Shown: positions 13,611-22,236, counted from the first letter of the stretch. The stretch is 32,166 nucleotides of DNA from an uncultured Oscillospiraceae bacterium (GCA_910578575.1 CAJTQP010000023.1:1-32166), one strand, 5' to 3'. Notes: generated by a model not told the origin, from the letters alone. Numbers and translations: made by a program.

Positions 13611-14912
13611 TTATACGACGTTATTGCGCCATTCCTTGTCGGGAATGACCTTGCACTGGATATCCGCCCCCAGCTTGGAGAGCTTTTCCACGATATCCTC
13701 ATAGCCCCGCTCGATATAGTAGACCTGATCCACCTCGGTGGTGCCGTGGGCGGCCAAGCCCGCCACGATCATGGCGGCCCCGGCCCGCAGGTCACAGGCC
13801 CGAACGGGGGCGCCGGTGAGCTGGTTGACCCCCTCGATGACGGCAATTTTCCCATCCACCTGGATCTTGGCGCCCATGCGGCGGAACTCGTCGGCAAAGC
13901 GGTAGCGGTTGTCCCAAATGCCCTCGTTGAGGATGCTGGTGCCCTCTGCAAGGCACAGGACCGCGGCGATCTGGGGCTGCATATCCGTGGGGAAGCCGGG
14001 GTAGGGCATGGTCTTGACGTTGGCCCGGTTGAGCTTGCCGGTGCGGCGGACGGTGAGGGAATCCCCGTCCTCCTCCACCTGCACTCCCATCTCCACCAGC
14101 TTGGCGGTGATGCAGTCCATGTGCTTGGGGATGATGTTGTTGATGCGTACCTCACCCCCGGCGGCGGCCACGGCGGCCATATAGGTGCCCGCCTCGATCT
14201 GGTCGGGGATGATGGAATAGGAGCCGCCCTTCAAGCGCTCCACCCCGCGGACCTTGATGACGTCGGTCCCGGCGCCCATGATGTCCGCCCCCATGGAGTT
14301 GAGGAAGTTGGCCAGGTCCACGATGTGGGGCTCCTTGGCGGCGTTCTCAATGACAGTGAGCCCCTTGGCCAAGGAGGCGGCCAGGAGGATGTTCATGGTG
14401 GCCCCCACCGAGACCACGTCCAGATAGACCTGGGCCCCGTGGAGCCGGCCGTTTTCGGCGGCGGCATAGACAAAGCCATTCTCCACCTGGATCTCCGCGC
14501 CCATGGCGCAGAAGCCCTTTAAGTGCTGGTCAATGGGGCGCACGCCCAGATCGCAGCCCCCCGGCGGGGGGACCTCCGCCCGGCCGAAGCGGCCCAGCAG
14601 GGCGCCGATGAGGTAATAGGAGGCGCGGATCTGGCGGGCCAGATCGTGGGGGACTTTTTGCTTATAGACTTTTGAGCAGTCCACGTCTACAGTGGTCCGG
14701 TTCACCCGGCGGATCTTGGCCCCCAGCTCCTCCATGATGTCCAGGATCATGGTCACGTCGCTGATGTTGGGCACGTTTTCGATCCGGCAGACGCCATCTA
14801 CCAAAAGTGCGGCGGGGAGGATGGCCACAGCAGCATTTTTTGCGCCGCTGATCTCGACCTCGCCGTGGAGGGGCTTACCGCCCTGGATCACATACTTCGT
14901 CAAAAAAGACAC
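13611..14912 (-). CDS. murA: UDP-N-acetylglucosamine 1-carboxyvinyltransferase
   Basis: The first committed enzyme of peptidoglycan synthesis, transferring enolpyruvate from PEP to UDP-GlcNAc in the cytoplasm; target of fosfomycin. 433 residues. SGAKNA (22-27) supplies the active-site Lys25-Asn26, and PPPGGCDLGVRPIDQH carries the loop cysteine Cys120 (equivalent to E. coli Cys115) that fosfomycin alkylates, so the enzyme is of the sensitive Cys type. The usual LPGGCAIG is altered to PPGGCDLG. The start is taken as the GTG at 14910-14912, with GAGGAG 11 nt upstream. Firmicutes often have two MurA paralogs; which one this is cannot be told here. Its own promoter and a long leader precede it. 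Confidence 0.96.
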   Translation of the reverse strand: MSFLTKYVIQGGKPLHGEVEISGAKNAAVAILPAALLVDGVCRIENVPNISDVTMILDIMEELGAKIRRVNRTTVDVDCSKVYKQKVPHDLARQIRASYYLIGALLGRFGRAEVPPPGGCDLGVRPIDQHLKGFCAMGAEIQVENGFVYAAAENGRLHGAQVYLDVVSVGATMNILLAASLAKGLTVIENAAKEPHIVDLANFLNSMGADIMGAGTDVIKVRGVERLKGGSYSIIPDQIEAGTYMAAVAAAGGEVRINNIIPKHMDCITAKLVEMGVQVEEDGDSLTVRRTGKLNRANVKTMPYPGFPTDMQPQIAAVLCLAEGTSILNEGIWDNRYRFADEFRRMGAKIQVDGKIAVIEGVNQLTGAPVRACDLRAGAAMIVAGLAAHGTTEVDQVYYIERGYEDIVEKLSKLGADIQCKVIPDKEWRNNVV

Positions 14913-15082
14913 CTTCTTTTGTGCTCCTCAGGTTTTATGGAAAACAGATGGAACGGGCACGCCCAGTTCCGTTGCAAGTAGCATTTCCGTCTTCCCCTTC
15001 CCTCATGTACCGGGACCCAAAAAGGGGACGGGAAAAATACGGAAGGCAGATTTTGAGAAAAATCCGTAACAATTGTGTAACC

Positions 15083-15111
15083 ATTATAACATTCCAGAGC
15101 GGAAATTGGAA
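15083..15111 (-). promoter_or_regulatory. Promoter of murA
   Basis: On the minus strand a perfect TATAAT (15088-15083) lies 17 bp from a weak -35 (TTCCAA). The expected start is near 15076, giving a leader of about 160 nt. The leader contains a hairpin (TACG-GATTTT...AAAATC...CGTA, about 15068-15039) followed by TTTTTC. Confidence 0.55.
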
Positions 15112-15189
15112 GAAGAATTTTAACAAAATATGTGCAGTCTATTAAGTTTTTTCGTCCCATTGCTTAATTTTTCTGGAAATATCTTCCTC

Positions 15190-15450
15190 TCAGGAGAGTG
15201 GAGCCGGCTCCAGCTTGGGGGAAAGGGCCGCCTCCGGCAGGGGGGAGACGAAGCAGAGCAGGCCGTGCTGGGAGGGAAAGCTGCGGATCTCCAGGGCCGG
15301 GGGGATGGGGCACTGGGCCTGGGCCAGGGCCCGGCGCACCAGGCGCAGGGTGTCGGTGTCGGAGAGGCGGCTGGGGGTGAGGCGGGCGGCTTGCAGCTCC
15401 TCCCGCGAGAAGTAGAGCACCGGGGCGGCATCTCTTTGGGTGATGGTCAT
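15190..15450 (-). CDS. Small protein, possibly MecA-like N-terminal domain
   Basis: 86 residues with its own promoter and a strong RBS (AGGAGGA before the ATG at 15448-15450), so it is probably a real gene. The pattern FSREELQAARLTPSRL, then DTDTLRLVRRALAQA, then IRSFPSQHGLLCFVSP recalls the N-terminal recognition domain of MecA-type ClpC adaptors (strand, EEL helix, long helix, two strands). The C-terminal ClpC-binding domain is absent and the similarity is only by eye. If correct, it would be a stand-alone substrate-recognition domain. The last dozen residues (Pro/Leu-rich) look unstructured. Otherwise unknown. Confidence 0.6.
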   Translation of the reverse strand: MTITQRDAAPVLYFSREELQAARLTPSRLSDTDTLRLVRRALAQAQCPIPPALEIRSFPSQHGLLCFVSPLPEAALSPKLEPAPLS

Positions 15451-15488
15451 GAAAGGACTCCTCCTAGAAAACGTATTTCAATAGGGAT

Positions 15489-15517
15489 ATTATACGTACT
15501 TTCCGCCGGGAGGGCAA
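15489..15517 (-). promoter_or_regulatory. Promoter of the 86-residue protein gene
   Basis: On the minus strand TTGCCC (15517-15512), 17 bp and a perfect TATAAT (15494-15489). The expected start is about 30 nt before the ATG. Confidence 0.6.
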
Positions 15518-15548
15518 ATGTAAAGCTTTCCAGAGAAAATCCCCCGGT

Positions 15549-16607
15549 TTATGCCGCCCACCGCCCGCTATACTTGCGCCGCATCCGGTAACACAGGTGC
15601 AGGGTGAGGAGCATAACGGCCGACAGGGCCACATCCGACAGCCACGCCCCGGAATAGGAGCCGCTGCGGTCAAAGACCAGGGAGCCCACCAGGGGGCCCA
15701 GGGTGGCCCCTAGGGAGCTGGCCACGCTGGCGTAGCTGAACAGCTCGGCAAAGTGCCTGCCTCCCATCAGGTCGCTGGTGATCAGGGGCATACAGACGGT
15801 GCAGTTGGCGTTGCCGATGCCGAAGAGGAAGCCCCCCAGGGCCGCCACCAGGAAGGTGGCCGCATGGGGCAGCGCCCAGAAGATGCTCAGCCCCGCCATC
15901 AAGCAGAGAATGGAGACGGAAGAGGCCGTCTTAGCGCTCCAGTGGTCGCTGACTGCCCCCAACAGCAGCTTCCCCACCACCAGCCCGGCGGCAGAGACGG
16001 ACATGACGGCGGAGGCCGTCACAGCGTCGAAGCCGCAGTCCACCATACTGGGGATGGCGTTGTTGTTAAAGATGGTGCAGGAGATGGAGAACAGGGCGAA
16101 GGTGCCGAACATGGCCCAGAACAGGCCGCTGCCCAGGGCCTGCCGGGTGGTCAGGCCCCAAAGGGCATCTGGAGGCAGGGGCTCCCCCGGCGGGTGGGGG
16201 TCCTCCCCCAGGCGCTCCAAGCCCCGGTCTGCGGGGCTGCGCAGGATGGTGCCCAGCACCAGGGGCAGCACCAGGACAAAGATCAACAGGGCCAACATGC
16301 GGTAGGCTGTCTGCCAGTTGTACTTCTGAATGGTGGCGGAGAGCACAGGGTTCAAGATCACCGCCCCGATACCGCTGCCGGCCATGGCCACCCCCATGAC
16401 CTTCCCCTTCAAACGGGGGCCGAACCAGTTGGTGATGAGGATAGATACCGGCACGAAGGAGAGAAACCGCCCGGCAAAGCCGAACACCCCTGAAATCACA
16501 TAGAAGTGATAGACGTTCCGGGCAAAGGAATAGGCTAGGAAGCACAGGCCGGTGAGGACGATCCACCAGCCGGGATAGATCTTCTGTTTCATCAAAACCC
16601 GCTCCAT
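15549..16607 (-). CDS. MFS transporter with an apparent internal deletion near the N-terminus
   Basis: A 352-residue membrane protein of the major facilitator superfamily, similar to the oxalate/formate antiporter-like group (YPGWWIVLTG start). Landmarks are SILITNWFGPRLKGKVMGVAMAGSGIG (loop 2-3/TM4-5 region) and LLGAVSDHWSAK (second-half loop). In full-length relatives the NWF motif lies near residue 125-135; here it is at 60-62. The sequence passes from TM1 (GWWIVLTGLCFLAYS) almost directly to VISGVFGFAG, so TM2 and TM3 appear to be missing in frame. The start at 16605-16607 has only a weak GGGAAG; MKQKIYPGWW at 16592 is an alternative. It is the last gene of the tct operon, behind a hairpin. 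It may be non-functional. Confidence 0.78.
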   Translation of the reverse strand: MERVLMKQKIYPGWWIVLTGLCFLAYSFARNVYHFYVISGVFGFAGRFLSFVPVSILITNWFGPRLKGKVMGVAMAGSGIGAVILNPVLSATIQKYNWQTAYRMLALLIFVLVLPLVLGTILRSPADRGLERLGEDPHPPGEPLPPDALWGLTTRQALGSGLFWAMFGTFALFSISCTIFNNNAIPSMVDCGFDAVTASAVMSVSAAGLVVGKLLLGAVSDHWSAKTASSVSILCLMAGLSIFWALPHAATFLVAALGGFLFGIGNANCTVCMPLITSDLMGGRHFAELFSYASVASSLGATLGPLVGSLVFDRSGSYSGAWLSDVALSAVMLLTLHLCYRMRRKYSGRWAA

Positions 16608-16630
16608 TCCATAAACTTCCCAGAGCCCAG

Positions 16631-16670
16631 AGCCGAAAAGGACGGCAGAGGCTTCTGCCGTCCTTCGGCT
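16631..16670 (-). terminator. Strong intercistronic hairpin between the ThDP-enzyme and MFS genes
   Basis: AAGGACGGCAGA (16638-16649) pairs perfectly with TCTGCCGTCCTT (16654-16665), and an outer AGCCG/CGGCT extends it across an AA bulge. Toward the minus strand it runs into CCTTTTCGGC, a short T-run. It probably terminates part of the transcription or stabilises the upstream mRNA 3' end. Confidence 0.65.
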
Positions 16671-16700
16671 GACACTGGCTGTCAGGGAGAGAAAGGAATT

Positions 16701-18401
16701 CTATTGCTTCACCACACCAGCAAACCCGATGGTGCGGGGTGAAGGCGTATGTTGGTTCACTTCCACATTGAGGATGCCGATGGTGCCGGAGGCCTTGATC
16801 TCGTCCAGGGCGGGGCGGATCTCCTCGGCTTTGTGGAGGGTCTTGCCGATGCCGCCCCACACCGCCACCATCTTCTCGTAGGGGAACATATCCGGCAGGA
16901 GGTTGATGGGGTGGTGGCCATGCTGGGCCAGGTATTCCGGGAATTTCAGCTCCTGGGAGAGTTTGATCATGCCCCAGGCGGAGTCGTTGGCGATGACGCA
17001 TATCGTGGGGATCTCATAGCGCAGCAGGGTCTCAAACTCCATGGCGTGGAAGCCGAAGCTGCCGTCGCCGGTGACGTACATCACAGGCTTTTTGTCTGCC
17101 GCCCAGGCCCCCAGGGCAAAGCCGGGGCCCATGCCGATGGTGCCGTTGATGCCAAAGCGGAGCATCTGGCCGGGATAGTGGGCCACGTTATTGTACTGCA
17201 TCCACTGGGCGGCATCGCCGCCGTCGCATATAATGTGCCAGTCCCGGCCGTTGACATCCAGCCACTTATGCAGCTCCCAGGTGAGGCGGCCGATGTGCAG
17301 AGGGGGCGTGATCTCGTCGGTGCGGGAATCGGTGAAGGGCTTCATGGCCACTGCCGTCAGCTCCCTGGCCCGCTGGACCCACATCTCATCGTTCCGGGGA
17401 GACACCAGCTGTTCCACCGCCTCATAGAGCTGCATGGCCCCCACACCGCAGGAGGCCACAATGCCCACGTCCGCGTCCCGGTTGAAGCCGATCATGGCCC
17501 GATCCTCGTGGACCTGGATCACCTGGGCCTCCCCGTTGAGGTTGGGGGCCTGGCCCCGGTTCAAGTGGTTGTGGTTGTACACCCCCAGTTCCAGGATCAC
17601 GTCCGCCTCCGCGGCGGCGGCCTCCCCCAGGTGGAAGAGCTCCGCCGTCTCCTCGTCGGCAAACAGCCCCCGGACGTAGGGCATGGAGGTGGTATAGACG
17701 GGCATCTTCAAATACTCCGCCAGCATCCCCACGAACTCCCCGTGGTTGGTGGAGTAGCGGGCCGCCTCTCCCACGATCATCACCGGGCGCTTGGCCTGGG
17801 CCAGGAGCTGGGCGGCCTTCTTGATGTACTGGGGGTCTCCGTAGACGTCGCAGAAGGTCCGGGATTTTTCGGGGATGCGGACGCTGTCCTCCTCCACGGA
17901 GGCCGCGGAGACGTTCATGGGGATCTCCAGATACACCGGTCCTGGCGTGCCGGACACCGCTGTGCGGAAGGCCTTGGACACGTAATCGGGCAGGCGCTGC
18001 GTGCTCAGGCAGCGCTTGGCGTCCTTACACACGGCGGCCATGCAGTCCAGGGTGTTCAAGTCCTGGCAGGTGCCGCTGTCGTAGGTGGCCATCATGGCCC
18101 CGCCGCCAATGTGGATCAGGGGGGTGCAGGCGTCCTTGGCCTCCCCCATGGCGGTGGTGGCGTTGGTGACGCCGGGGCCGGCGGTGGTGATGATGACCCC
18201 AGGCTTGCCGCTGACGCGGGCGTAGGCGTCGGCGGCGAAACCGGCGGTGTCCTCATGGCGGACCATGTAGACCTGGATCCCCTCCTCCCGGCAGCCGTAG
18301 ATGATGTTCATGATGTGGCCGCCGGAGAGGGCGAACACGCACTCCACGCCTTCCTTCTTCAGTTGCTTCGCAACCAGTTGTCCACCGGTCAACATTGCCA
18401 T
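16701..18401 (-). CDS. Thiamine diphosphate-dependent decarboxylase/lyase (acetolactate synthase-like)
   Basis: A 566-residue enzyme with the full three-domain architecture of the acetolactate synthase/pyruvate decarboxylase family. The PYR domain holds Glu50 (VRHEDTAGFAADAYARVSG) that activates the cofactor. The central domain spans roughly 190-350. The PP domain has the ThDP/Mg motif GDGSFGF (445-451) to AND (471-473). There is no regulatory small subunit next to it, and the neighbours are a carboxylate transporter and an alcohol dehydrogenase, so branched-chain amino-acid synthesis is unlikely. A catabolic 2-oxo-acid decarboxylase, lyase or sulfoacetaldehyde acetyltransferase-like role is more plausible; the substrate is unknown. 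It starts 48 bp after the dehydrogenase gene. Confidence 0.88.
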   Translation of the reverse strand: MAMLTGGQLVAKQLKKEGVECVFALSGGHIMNIIYGCREEGIQVYMVRHEDTAGFAADAYARVSGKPGVIITTAGPGVTNATTAMGEAKDACTPLIHIGGGAMMATYDSGTCQDLNTLDCMAAVCKDAKRCLSTQRLPDYVSKAFRTAVSGTPGPVYLEIPMNVSAASVEEDSVRIPEKSRTFCDVYGDPQYIKKAAQLLAQAKRPVMIVGEAARYSTNHGEFVGMLAEYLKMPVYTTSMPYVRGLFADEETAELFHLGEAAAAEADVILELGVYNHNHLNRGQAPNLNGEAQVIQVHEDRAMIGFNRDADVGIVASCGVGAMQLYEAVEQLVSPRNDEMWVQRARELTAVAMKPFTDSRTDEITPPLHIGRLTWELHKWLDVNGRDWHIICDGGDAAQWMQYNNVAHYPGQMLRFGINGTIGMGPGFALGAWAADKKPVMYVTGDGSFGFHAMEFETLLRYEIPTICVIANDSAWGMIKLSQELKFPEYLAQHGHHPINLLPDMFPYEKMVAVWGGIGKTLHKAEEIRPALDEIKASGTIGILNVEVNQHTPSPRTIGFAGVVKQ

Positions 18402-18449
18402 AATCGTACACTCCTTTTTTCATGGTAGGTCGTAAACGGGTCACTTGTA

Positions 18450-19505
18450 TCAATCAAAGCGGGTGAAAATCTCCTTGACGTTTTCCTGGCCCATGGCCCG
18501 CTGGAAGGCGGCCTCGATGTCCCGCAGGTGGCTGCGGTGGGAGATGATCTTCACAGCTTTTTCTGCCAATACATTGTTGCTGGTGATCCACTGCACAGAG
18601 CGCTCAAAGGAATAGCCGGCGTAAGCGCCGATGATCCGCTTGGAGTTGCGCACCGTGTCATCTAAATTAAAGGTAGCGGGGGTGGAATAGACGCCGGCAC
18701 AGCACACGGTGCCCAGCTTGCGCACCAGGTCCAGGTTGGTCTGGAGTAGGGCCGAACGGCCCACGCACTCCAGGGCCACGTCCGCCCCTTGGCCGCCGGT
18801 GAGGTCCTTGATCTCCTGGACGATGTCGCATTGATCCCCCATCAAGGTGTAATCCGCCCCCAGCTCTTTGGCCAGGGCCAGGCGCTTTTCGTCCCGCGCG
18901 GTGCCGTAGATGGCGATCCTCCCCGCCCCCAGGGCGCGGGCGGCCAACAGGGCTGTCAGGCCGATGGGGCCGGGGCCGGAGATGACCACGAAGTCCCCAT
19001 AGCCCAGGCCGGAGCGGATGGCGCAGTTGGCCCCCACCCCCAGGGGCTCCACGATGGCCCCCTGGTCCCAGGTCATGCCCTCCGGCATGTGGACCACCTG
19101 GTCCTCATGGATGGCGCAGTATTGGGCAAAGGCCCCGGCCTTGGTGGTGCCGCAGATCTCCCGGTGGGTGCAGTTCTGGGGCTGGTGGTTGCGGCAGAAC
19201 CAGCACTGCCCGCAGGGGTGGGAGGGTTTGGCCAACACGTGGTCCCCCAGCTTCACCGTCTGCACGGCCTTGCCCACCGCCACCACCTCCCCGGAAAACT
19301 CGTGGCCCAGGATCAGGGGGAGGTATTTTTCCTTGTAGTGCATGGTCTCTTCCCACAGGTAGGTGTGGATATCGCTGCCGCACAGGCCGGAGGCCATCAC
19401 CTTTACCAGGACTTCCTTGTCGCTGATCTCCGGCACGGAGACGGTGATCAGCTCGATGCCTGGCTTCGTGCTGGTCTTGGCCGCGGCCAGCATGGTTTTA
19501 CTCAT
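18450..19505 (-). CDS. Zinc-dependent medium-chain alcohol dehydrogenase
   Basis: 351 residues of the MDR family, close to threonine/sorbitol/butanediol dehydrogenases. Catalytic zinc ligands are Cys42 (GLCGSDIH), His68-Glu69 (GHEFSGE) and Glu153 (VEPLGV). The structural zinc site is Cys98, Cys101, Cys104 and Cys112. The Rossmann motif is GPGPIG (177-182); the residues after it (RIAIYGTARDEKR) do not settle NAD versus NADP. It would oxidise a hydroxylated substrate or reduce a carbonyl. Its position between the transporter and the ThDP enzyme suggests that it supplies, or consumes, the ThDP enzyme's oxo-compound. AGAGGTGAG precedes the ATG. Confidence 0.92.
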   Translation of the reverse strand: MSKTMLAAAKTSTKPGIELITVSVPEISDKEVLVKVMASGLCGSDIHTYLWEETMHYKEKYLPLILGHEFSGEVVAVGKAVQTVKLGDHVLAKPSHPCGQCWFCRNHQPQNCTHREICGTTKAGAFAQYCAIHEDQVVHMPEGMTWDQGAIVEPLGVGANCAIRSGLGYGDFVVISGPGPIGLTALLAARALGAGRIAIYGTARDEKRLALAKELGADYTLMGDQCDIVQEIKDLTGGQGADVALECVGRSALLQTNLDLVRKLGTVCCAGVYSTPATFNLDDTVRNSKRIIGAYAGYSFERSVQWITSNNVLAEKAVKIISHRSHLRDIEAAFQRAMGQENVKEIFTRFD

Positions 19506-19524
19506 AAAAAACTCACCTCTGTTG

Positions 19525-19563
19525 AAGGGCGCCTGCTGGATGTCGCCATCAGCAGGCGCCCTT
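19525..19563. other. 14-bp intercistronic hairpin between tctC and the dehydrogenase gene
   Basis: AAGGGCGCCTGCTG (19525-19538) pairs perfectly with CAGCAGGCGCCCTT (19550-19563). In the direction of transcription it is followed by CAACAGAGG and not by T residues, so it is more likely an mRNA stability or processing element than a terminator. Confidence 0.65.
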
Positions 19564-19607
19564 GGTTTGCTATGTTACATCCTTGGTTCCTGTCTGTCCG
19601 GCGGGGA

Positions 19608-20591
19608 TCACTCCTGCTTCATCAGCTCTTCGTACATATCCCGGTCGTCCATGACCATTTTGGTATAGGTGTCGCCGTCCAGGAACTGGGTGACGAACTT
19701 CAGCCGCTCGCAGGTATCCAGGAAGGTCTGGTCCTGAACCGCCTTATCGAAGGCGGCCTTGATGATGTCGACTTTGTACTGCTCGGTCCCGGCAGGGAAG
19801 GCGAAGGCACCGTAGGAGCTATAGGCCACGTCATAGCCCTGTTCCTTGGCGGTGGGGATGTCGGGGAAGGCCTTGGAGCGCTCCTCGCAGGTGTTGGCAA
19901 TCACCGTAAGCTCACCGCTCTCCACATAGGGCAGGAAGTCACCGGAGGTGGCGGAGCCCAGGTAGATGTGGTTGCCCAGAAGGTTCTGGACGGTCTCGGC
20001 GGTGCCGTCGGTGGGGACCCAGGTGAACTTCTGTCCAGCCAGCTCGCACAGGTCGCCCATGGTCAGGGGGTGGGGATAGCCGGCCCCGGCGCCGTTGATG
20101 CCGTCCGGTAAATTTTCCTTGGACCAGGCAAAGAACTCGTCCAGGTTGGTCACCCCCAGGCTGGCGGGGACGGCCAGGGCATATTCATAGATATTAAAGG
20201 TGGTAAAGATGTCAAAGTCCTCCAGGGTGTAGCTCAGATCCATCTGGAAGGGGAGCAGGCACAGGGCGTTGTGGTTGACCATCCCGAAGGTATAGCCGTC
20301 GTTCTTGGCGTGGGCCAGCTCACTCATGCCCACGGTGCCAGAGCCGCCCTCCTTGTTCACCACGGTAACGGGCACACCCAGCTCTTTTTCCATGGCGGCG
20401 GCCAGGGCGCGGGTGGACAGGTCGGCGGGGCCGCCAGCGGACCAGTTGACGATGCAGGTGATGGCGCTGGTGGGGTAGTCCTCCTGCTTCCCGTCCCCGG
20501 CATTGCTGCCGCCGTCGGGGCCGCTGCAGCTTGCCAAGGTGCCGCAGGCAAGAAGCGCTGCAAGAGAGAGTGCAAACAGACGTCTTTTCAT
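19608..20591 (-). CDS. tctC: Tripartite tricarboxylate transporter substrate-binding lipoprotein (Bug/TctC)
   Basis: A 327-residue extracytoplasmic binding protein. The N-terminus is a lipoprotein signal (MKRRLFALSLAALLACGTLA) with lipobox LASC and Cys22 as the lipid-anchored residue. The mature part shows Bug-family hallmarks: YPTSAITCIVNWSAGGPADL (the anion-binding loop near the start), then GSGTVGMSELA and, near the middle, GAGAGYPHPLT. These proteins bind carboxylates (citrate, dicarboxylates, aromatic acids, sulfonates) with the help of ordered water; the ligand here is unknown. It follows tctA by 65 bp. An AAGAGGTT RBS is present. Confidence 0.92.
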   Translation of the reverse strand: MKRRLFALSLAALLACGTLASCSGPDGGSNAGDGKQEDYPTSAITCIVNWSAGGPADLSTRALAAAMEKELGVPVTVVNKEGGSGTVGMSELAHAKNDGYTFGMVNHNALCLLPFQMDLSYTLEDFDIFTTFNIYEYALAVPASLGVTNLDEFFAWSKENLPDGINGAGAGYPHPLTMGDLCELAGQKFTWVPTDGTAETVQNLLGNHIYLGSATSGDFLPYVESGELTVIANTCEERSKAFPDIPTAKEQGYDVAYSSYGAFAFPAGTEQYKVDIIKAAFDKAVQDQTFLDTCERLKFVTQFLDGDTYTKMVMDDRDMYEELMKQE

Positions 20592-20656
20592 AATGGATAA
20601 CCTCTTTTCTAAAAATTTTGTATGTTCTGCCCGGACCGCCAGGCGGGATCACAAGG

Positions 20657-22222
20657 TCAGGCTTCCTCCTGCCCACTGTCCTGGGCGCCTTCCTGGGCGG
20701 CTTGGGACGCCAGGTACTCCGCCTTCTCCTTCCGGGCGGACTTGACGCGGCTGCGCACGATGGTGACAATGGAGATCACCACCACGGCCCACAGTACCCA
20801 GTCCAGGGGCTTTTGGAAGAAGATGTTGAAGTGTCCGTCGGACATGGTCAGGGCCATGCGGGCGTACTTCTCCAGCATGGGGGAGAGGATAAAGCCCACC
20901 AGCATACAGGCCACGGGATAGCCAAACTTCATCAGGATATAGCCCACCACGGTGAAGATCAGCATGATGAGGATATCTTCCAGGCTGGTGAACAGGGCGT
21001 AGACACCCACCATGCAGAACATGCACACGCAGGGGATGATGACGGTGGGTGAGAGCTTGCTCACCTGCTTGAACACCTTCAGCATCACGAAGGTCATCAC
21101 CAGCAGGATCAGGTTGGAGGCCAGCAGGCCCACGTAGATGTTATAGACCGACTGGGGATCCTCCCGGAAGATCATGGGGCCGGGGGTGAGGCCCTGGAGC
21201 ATGAAGGCGCCCACCAGTAGCGCAGCGGTGACGTCGCCGGGGATGCCCATGGTCAGCAGGGGGATCATGTTGGAGCCGCACACGGCGTTGTTGGCGGCCT
21301 CCGGCCCGGCCACGCCCTCGATGATGCCGGTGCCGAAGCGTTCGGGATGCTTGGAGCGGCGCTTGGCGGTGTCGTAACCCAACCAGGCAGCTAGGGTGGT
21401 GCCCAGGCCGGGGAGGGCCCCGATGCCGGAGCCGATGAGGGCGGAACGGAACCAGGTGGGGATGAGGCTCTTGATCTCCTTGCGGCTGAGCTTCTCGTCC
21501 TCCGGGCCCTTGGGGGGCGGGAGGACAGTGGCCTTCTGGTTGGTGGGGGCGTGGTTCTCCACCTGGATCATGATGGCGGAGAGGGCCAGCAGGCCGATGA
21601 GCATCACCACCAGGTCGATGCCGCTGGAGAGCTTCACCATGCCGAAGGTCAGGCGGGTGCTGCCCTCCATGGGGTCGAAGCCGATGGTGCCCAGGAGCAG
21701 GCCCAGGGCACCGGCGGCCAGGCCCTTAAAGACGTTCTCCCCAGAGGCGGAACCGATGATGGTCATGGCGAAGAGCATGAGGATGGTGTACTCCGCCGGG
21801 CCGATCTCCAGGGCGTACTTGGCGATGGGTTCCGCCACGAAGATCAGCAGGATGGTGGCGAACATACAGCCGAACATGGAGGAAAACAGGGCCGTCTTGA
21901 TGGCCTTGGTGGCCTGGCCCTTTTGGGCCATGGCGTATCCATCCATGACGGTGGCGCTGGCGGCGGTGGTCCCCGGCGTGGCCAGGAGGATGGCGGAGAC
22001 ACTGCCGCCAAAGCAGCCGCCGTTGAAGGCCCCCAGACACATGACGATGGCCTGGGTGGGGGTGAGATAATAGGTAAAGGGGATCACCAGGGCGATGGCC
22101 ATGGTGGCGGAGAGGCCGGGGATGGCCCCCAAAATCAGGCCCACGGTGACGCCGCCCAGCAGACAGAGCAGTACCCCTGGCGTTAGGATATTGACAACGC
22201 CATTGGCTAACATTTCTAGCAT
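20657..22222 (-). CDS. tctA: Tripartite tricarboxylate transporter large membrane subunit
   Basis: 521 residues with about 11-12 helices. The family's duplicated signature is visible twice: GLILGAIPGLSATMAIALVI with TPGTTAASATVMDGYAMAQK in the first half, and GSGIGALPGLGTTLAAWLGY with NMIPLLTMGIPGD in the second. It forms the transport channel and works with TctB and the binding protein TctC, driven by an ion gradient. The ATG at 22220-22222 is chosen because AAAGGAGGG lies 9 nt upstream; the frame is open for 18 more codons toward tctB but without an RBS. The C-terminal tail is acidic and soluble (QAAQEGAQDSGQEEA). Confidence 0.95.
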   Translation of the reverse strand: MLEMLANGVVNILTPGVLLCLLGGVTVGLILGAIPGLSATMAIALVIPFTYYLTPTQAIVMCLGAFNGGCFGGSVSAILLATPGTTAASATVMDGYAMAQKGQATKAIKTALFSSMFGCMFATILLIFVAEPIAKYALEIGPAEYTILMLFAMTIIGSASGENVFKGLAAGALGLLLGTIGFDPMEGSTRLTFGMVKLSSGIDLVVMLIGLLALSAIMIQVENHAPTNQKATVLPPPKGPEDEKLSRKEIKSLIPTWFRSALIGSGIGALPGLGTTLAAWLGYDTAKRRSKHPERFGTGIIEGVAGPEAANNAVCGSNMIPLLTMGIPGDVTAALLVGAFMLQGLTPGPMIFREDPQSVYNIYVGLLASNLILLVMTFVMLKVFKQVSKLSPTVIIPCVCMFCMVGVYALFTSLEDILIMLIFTVVGYILMKFGYPVACMLVGFILSPMLEKYARMALTMSDGHFNIFFQKPLDWVLWAVVVISIVTIVRSRVKSARKEKAEYLASQAAQEGAQDSGQEEA

Positions 22223-22236
22223 GTATGATCCCTCCT

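Noticed and set aside
16749..18428. Open frame (about 559 codons) antisense to the ThDP enzyme
   Set aside because: The opposite strand has the complete catalytic motifs and an RBS; this frame is a GC-rich shadow.
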